Part shown: positions 61,047 to 64,000 of the stretch, piece by piece
How positions within the stretch are numbered: position 1 is the first letter of the stretch
Layout of the letters: every line of letters begins with the position of its first letter
Notes under the pieces: generated by a model
Database searches by the model: none
What the model saw: only the letters and a program-made list of their open reading frames with translations
Told to the model about the DNA's origin: nothing
From: CALOAD01 sp942491415
GTDB taxonomy: Bacteria; Cyanobacteriota; Vampirovibrionia; Gastranaerophilales; CALOAD01
Direction of reading: 5' to 3'
Assembly: GCA_942491415.1 (NCBI GenBank)
Contig: CALOAD010000009.1
Location: 124,001 to 188,000 of the forward strand
DNA: 64,000 nucleotides
Program-made: the position numbers and the translations under genes

Positions 61047-63512
61047 AGGTAATGTAAAATAAAATGTTGTGCCTTTACCGACTTCAGAATCGAACCAAAT
61101 ACGTCCTTTGTGGATCTCTATAATTTGCTTTGAAAGGTATAATCCTAATCCTGTTCCGACTTTTCGTTTTTTAGTATGGTATTTGTCAAAAATCATAGGT
61201 TTTTCATCTTCGGGAATTCCCGAACCATTGTCGCTTATAGAAATTACTACTTCGTTTTCTTTTTTTTCACTTTTTATTTTTACTTGAGTTCCATTAGGAG
61301 TGTGTTTTATAGAATTACTTATAAGGTTTATTAATACCCTTTTGATTTCTCCTCTGTCAAATTGAACAGAAGGTATAGAATTATCTATTTCTTCTGTTAT
61401 TGTACATTCCTTATCTTCAGCTAAAGGTTTTAAAGACTTAATAGCATCAAGAATTAATCCACCAAAGTTATTGGCTTCAATATTTAGTTGAATACCACCG
61501 GATTCATAATGAAAAACAGAAAGAATATTTTCTATTAATTTCAATAAATCTTCGCCGGTGTTATGAAGTTCTTGAAAATAAAGAAAGAAATTACCGATAG
61601 GAGCTCCGGGTTTTGAAGCCATTAGCGCTTCAAGTGCTTTTTGTTCAGCCAAAAGAGGGCTTTTTAAATCATGTGTTAAAGTAGCAATGAAGTTTCTTCT
61701 TGTTTCTTCCAGTTTCAACCCCTTTTCTAATTCTAAATAAACTGCTGTTATAGTTTCTTCAGTTAATCTAAATAAAGCAATATCCTCGGATGTCCATTTT
61801 TTTACAGTTTTAGAAAAAATCAAATTTAAGCTATATTCGGATCCATAGCTACTGGAACTAATCATCACAGGATATGTTGCCAAAAGGGAAGAAATATTTA
61901 ATTCTTTTAATAGTTCTTTTAATTCCGATTCTTCAACATCCGCTTCAGGATCACTAATAATAGTTATGTTTTTGCTTTTGCTTTGCATGCTTTTTTGAGT
62001 TAAAAGAGAACAAAGTTTTTGCTTTTTTTCAGGAGGAATTTCTTGATTTGTTTTGAAAAATTTATTTTTAATCAATATTTTTAAATTTTGATCAAAATGT
62101 AGATGAATTCCACCATCCGCATCAAAAAGCTCGCAAAGATTTTTCATAAAGTAGTCGTAAACATCATCATGTTCTTTTAATTCACGTATTTTACTTATCA
62201 TAGCTCTGAGTTTTTTTTCTACAGTAGAAGTTTTGAGTATAATAGCGGCAGAAAAATACATTTTTAAACAGGCTGATATTAAAGGCATCATATATCGTAA
62301 ATTATATAATTCATGTTCGGAATATGTACGATCTTTTGAGTAGTCTGCAAAAAATAATACTGCGATAAGTTTTTTTCTGTGGAAAACCGGAAAAACAAGA
62401 CCAGAGTTGATTTTTGTGCGTTCAAGGAAATCATTAAATTCTTTTAAATAGTTAGCCTTTTGATTTTTATTAAATACGAATACATTATCATTTTCTAATT
62501 TTTGAAGTGCAAAAGAATCAGCTTTTTTTGATAAAAATTCAATGTTAGATATGTTTTTATAATTTTCATTTTTAAAATAAGAGCCACAACAATTTGTAAA
62601 AATATTTAAATTTTGATCATAAAAGCTTAAAGTACCAACATCGCTGTTTAGCATGGTTGAAAGTTCTTGTACAATAACATTACAAGCTTGCTCAAGTTTA
62701 TCTTGATTTAGTATTTGCTTTAAAACTCTATGTTGGCGATTTTCTTTTTCTCCAAAACTTTTAATTTGCTTATATAGTTTTGCTTGATACAAAACTATAG
62801 CGGATTGATTAGCAATGCTCTTAAAAATTTCAATATCTTCTTTTGTTGGTTTAAAACAATGGCTGACAGTATCTATTATTAAAGCTCCTAAGAATTTATC
62901 CCCATAAAGTACAGGAGCATACATTGTTGATTTGACTCCATATTCATCCATTAATAACCTTGTTAAAGGGGGAAAATTGAATTTTTCAATATTGCTTATG
63001 ACTATTATTTGACGATCATTAAAGGGTTTTTCATGGAACATTCCAAGTCTTTCAGGTGTAAAGACACAGCCTTCAATGTCTTTTATGCTTTCTTTACGTT
63101 TATAAACCTCATAATCTTGTATTGGTAGATATTCTTTTTTTATAAGATCATATTCAATAAAAAAGCACCTGTCAGATTTATAATATTCGCCGGTCTTTTG
63201 AACTATAGTTTTTAATCGATCTTTCGTCTCAAAAGAACTTATTGAAGATAAAATTAGATCTCTTAAAAACATTTCTCTACGAGCTGTTTTATTAAGCTTT
63301 TTATATTTTGGATTGAAAAAATCTTTGTCTATTCTGGAATTATGAAAAAATTGCTCATCGTTCTTGCCAAGTTTTTTTAATCCTTTAAAAACTTTGATAA
63401 GTCCCATGCAGGCAAAGGCTATGACTGTTATGGTTAAAATATCAAATAGCAAGATTAAAACTCCCAATAAGAATAATATTTGAATGATTACATCAAATAT
63501 TATTCTGTGCAT
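61038..63512 (-). CDS. Large sensor histidine kinase with GAF domains
   Basis: 824 residues. N-terminal hydrophobic anchor (~8-37), then GAF-like domains at ~105-248 (with YAPVLYGDKFLGALIIDTVS), ~265-415 (VFPVFHRKKLIAVLFFADYS) and a more diverged one at ~425-590. HisKA H-box NFIATLTHDLKSPLL (~601-615) and HATPase with N box VLINLISNSIKHTP, G1 DNGSGIPED and G2 GTGLGLY (~700-824). No Cys in a phycobilin-lyase context is obvious, so GAF ligands are unknown. No response regulator is adjacent (orphan). Start supported by AGGGGAT before the ATG at 63512. It resembles multi-GAF kinases common in cyanobacteria. Confidence 0.9.
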   Translation of the reverse strand: MHRIIFDVIIQILFLLGVLILLFDILTITVIAFACMGLIKVFKGLKKLGKNDEQFFHNSRIDKDFFNPKYKKLNKTARREMFLRDLILSSISSFETKDRLKTIVQKTGEYYKSDRCFFIEYDLIKKEYLPIQDYEVYKRKESIKDIEGCVFTPERLGMFHEKPFNDRQIIVISNIEKFNFPPLTRLLMDEYGVKSTMYAPVLYGDKFLGALIIDTVSHCFKPTKEDIEIFKSIANQSAIVLYQAKLYKQIKSFGEKENRQHRVLKQILNQDKLEQACNVIVQELSTMLNSDVGTLSFYDQNLNIFTNCCGSYFKNENYKNISNIEFLSKKADSFALQKLENDNVFVFNKNQKANYLKEFNDFLERTKINSGLVFPVFHRKKLIAVLFFADYSKDRTYSEHELYNLRYMMPLISACLKMYFSAAIILKTSTVEKKLRAMISKIRELKEHDDVYDYFMKNLCELFDADGGIHLHFDQNLKILIKNKFFKTNQEIPPEKKQKLCSLLTQKSMQSKSKNITIISDPEADVEESELKELLKELNISSLLATYPVMISSSSYGSEYSLNLIFSKTVKKWTSEDIALFRLTEETITAVYLELEKGLKLEETRRNFIATLTHDLKSPLLAEQKALEALMASKPGAPIGNFFLYFQELHNTGEDLLKLIENILSVFHYESGGIQLNIEANNFGGLILDAIKSLKPLAEDKECTITEEIDNSIPSVQFDRGEIKRVLINLISNSIKHTPNGTQVKIKSEKKENEVVISISDNGSGIPEDEKPMIFDKYHTKKRKVGTGLGLYLSKQIIEIHKGRIWFDSEVGKGTTFYFTLPLN

Positions 63513-63607
63513 TAATCCCCTATCTATATTAGGATTAGTTAGTTTCTATTATCAAACAGGTTATAATCTTTTTATTTTTTAAAAAAATGAGGTAAACTAA
63601 AGAAACT

Positions 63608-64000
63608 ATGAAAGGTTTTAAAAAAATATCGTTTGATGAATATTCACAAAATAATGATGACATTGTTTTGGTCTTTGATAATGTTAAGGTTCAAAACCCT
63701 TTAATGCCTGCATTGAGGAAAAATGTAATTATTTTAAACGGTCTAATTGTAGCTATTGATAACGATGACCATAAGCTCCCGGATTCAATTAAAGCTGTTT
63801 GTAGAATTGATTGCTCAAATTTTACCTTAACTCCGGGCTTGATTGATCAACATATACATGGAGGCTATGGCTGTGATTTTAATACAGCAAATGCCGATGA
63901 TATTATTAAACTTTCACAAAAACTGCCCGCACATGGAATAACAACTATTTTGCCAACTATAATGACTGATTCTTTGTCTAAAATTAAAGATCAGATAAAC
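63608..64000 (+). CDS. nagA: N-acetylglucosamine-6-phosphate deacetylase, 5' part
   Basis: 131 codons to the window edge. After an N-terminal beta domain (FDNVKVQNPLMPALRKNVII) comes LTPGLIDQHIHGGYGCDFN, which carries the HxH metal motif of the amidohydrolase fold with the NagA-specific GLIDxHIHGG-x-G pattern. HGITTILPTIMTDS is also typical. NagA deacetylates GlcNAc-6-P on the way from amino sugars or peptidoglycan recycling to glycolysis. It is divergent from the GAF kinase. The rest lies outside the window. Confidence 0.88.
   Translation, partial: MKGFKKISFDEYSQNNDDIVLVFDNVKVQNPLMPALRKNVIILNGLIVAIDNDDHKLPDSIKAVCRIDCSNFTLTPGLIDQHIHGGYGCDFNTANADDIIKLSQKLPAHGITTILPTIMTDSLSKIKDQIN

Noticed and set aside
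1..64000. CRISPR arrays, tRNA or rRNA genes, prophage, toxin-antitoxin modules
   Set aside because: No regularly spaced repeats, no T-arm motifs in the gaps, no integrase, capsid, Cas or paired small toxin genes were seen anywhere in the window.

Overview
The window is AT-rich, tightly packed bacterial DNA and most likely comes from a non-photosynthetic member of the cyanobacterial lineage (Melainabacteria/Vampirovibrionia, Gastranaerophilales-like). Four things point that way. Two genes belong to families otherwise typical of cyanobacteria and plastids: Ycf23/DUF561 at 51828-52586 and DUF3326 at 32499-33494. A class V aminotransferase resembles the cyanobacterial 'soluble hydrogenase 42 kDa' protein, and two histidine kinases carry the same cyanobacterial-style THDLK H-box. 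The octamer GCGATCGC (cyanobacterial HIP1) sits in a duplicated intergenic element. Several proteins start with a low-complexity leader ending in F-T/K/Q-G, which I associate with Gastranaerophilales. No photosynthesis gene is present; hcp, FabI and fermentation-type enzymes suggest an anaerobic heterotroph. The placement is inference.

Layout. 1-6.4 kb (all minus): partial TPR protein, methyltransferase, small zinc-ribbon membrane protein, two lineage-specific membrane-associated proteins, two medium-chain dehydrogenases. 6.7-8.3 kb: a regulator made of four GntR-type winged helices and no effector domain, then a standalone structured RNA with its own terminator. 8.3-18.9 kb: NhaD/ArsB-like transporter, FTG-type-tagged 4-alpha-glucanotransferase, FTG-tagged uridine-kinase-like protein, cysK-cysE, N-formylglutamate amidohydrolase, fabI, hcp. 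19.1-30.4 kb: dnaA, a candidate minus-strand small RNA, small FKG protein, CNT nucleoside transporter, Ski2-like helicase, DUF4013-like membrane protein, small and secreted proteins, a beta-roll repeat protein, proB. 30.5-36.5 kb: tilS-hpt-DUF3326 operon, an MCE/Mla lipid transporter operon, and a 6S RNA candidate. 36.5-42.8 kb: small regulators and stress proteins, FkbM methyltransferase, lineage-specific proteins, ATP-grasp enzyme. 43-47.2 kb: a biotin operon (ThDP decarboxylase, bioF, bioG, bioC). 47.2-51.8 kb: amino-acid/Na+ symporter, secreted protein, and a copA copper ATPase reading frame that is badly corrupted. 51.8-64 kb: Ycf23, DciA-like protein, M23 peptidase, obg, aminotransferase-serA, a two-component pair, gmhB, a large GAF histidine kinase, and the 5' part of nagA.

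Most genes are core metabolism in short operons with clear intrinsic terminators between convergent or separate units. No tRNA, rRNA, CRISPR array, prophage or complete insertion sequence is visible.

Points of most interest: (1) the FxG-tagged protein set, which includes enzymes; (2) a 72-bp element present twice with its HIP1-containing core inverted between identical 12-bp arms; (3) three structured RNA candidates; (4) the tetra-GntR regulator with palindromes in its divergent promoter region; (5) a pyruvate-decarboxylase-like enzyme heading the biotin operon whose catalytic Glu is replaced by Gln; (6) the copA region, whose purine-only and poly-G tracts look more like corrupted sequence than natural decay.
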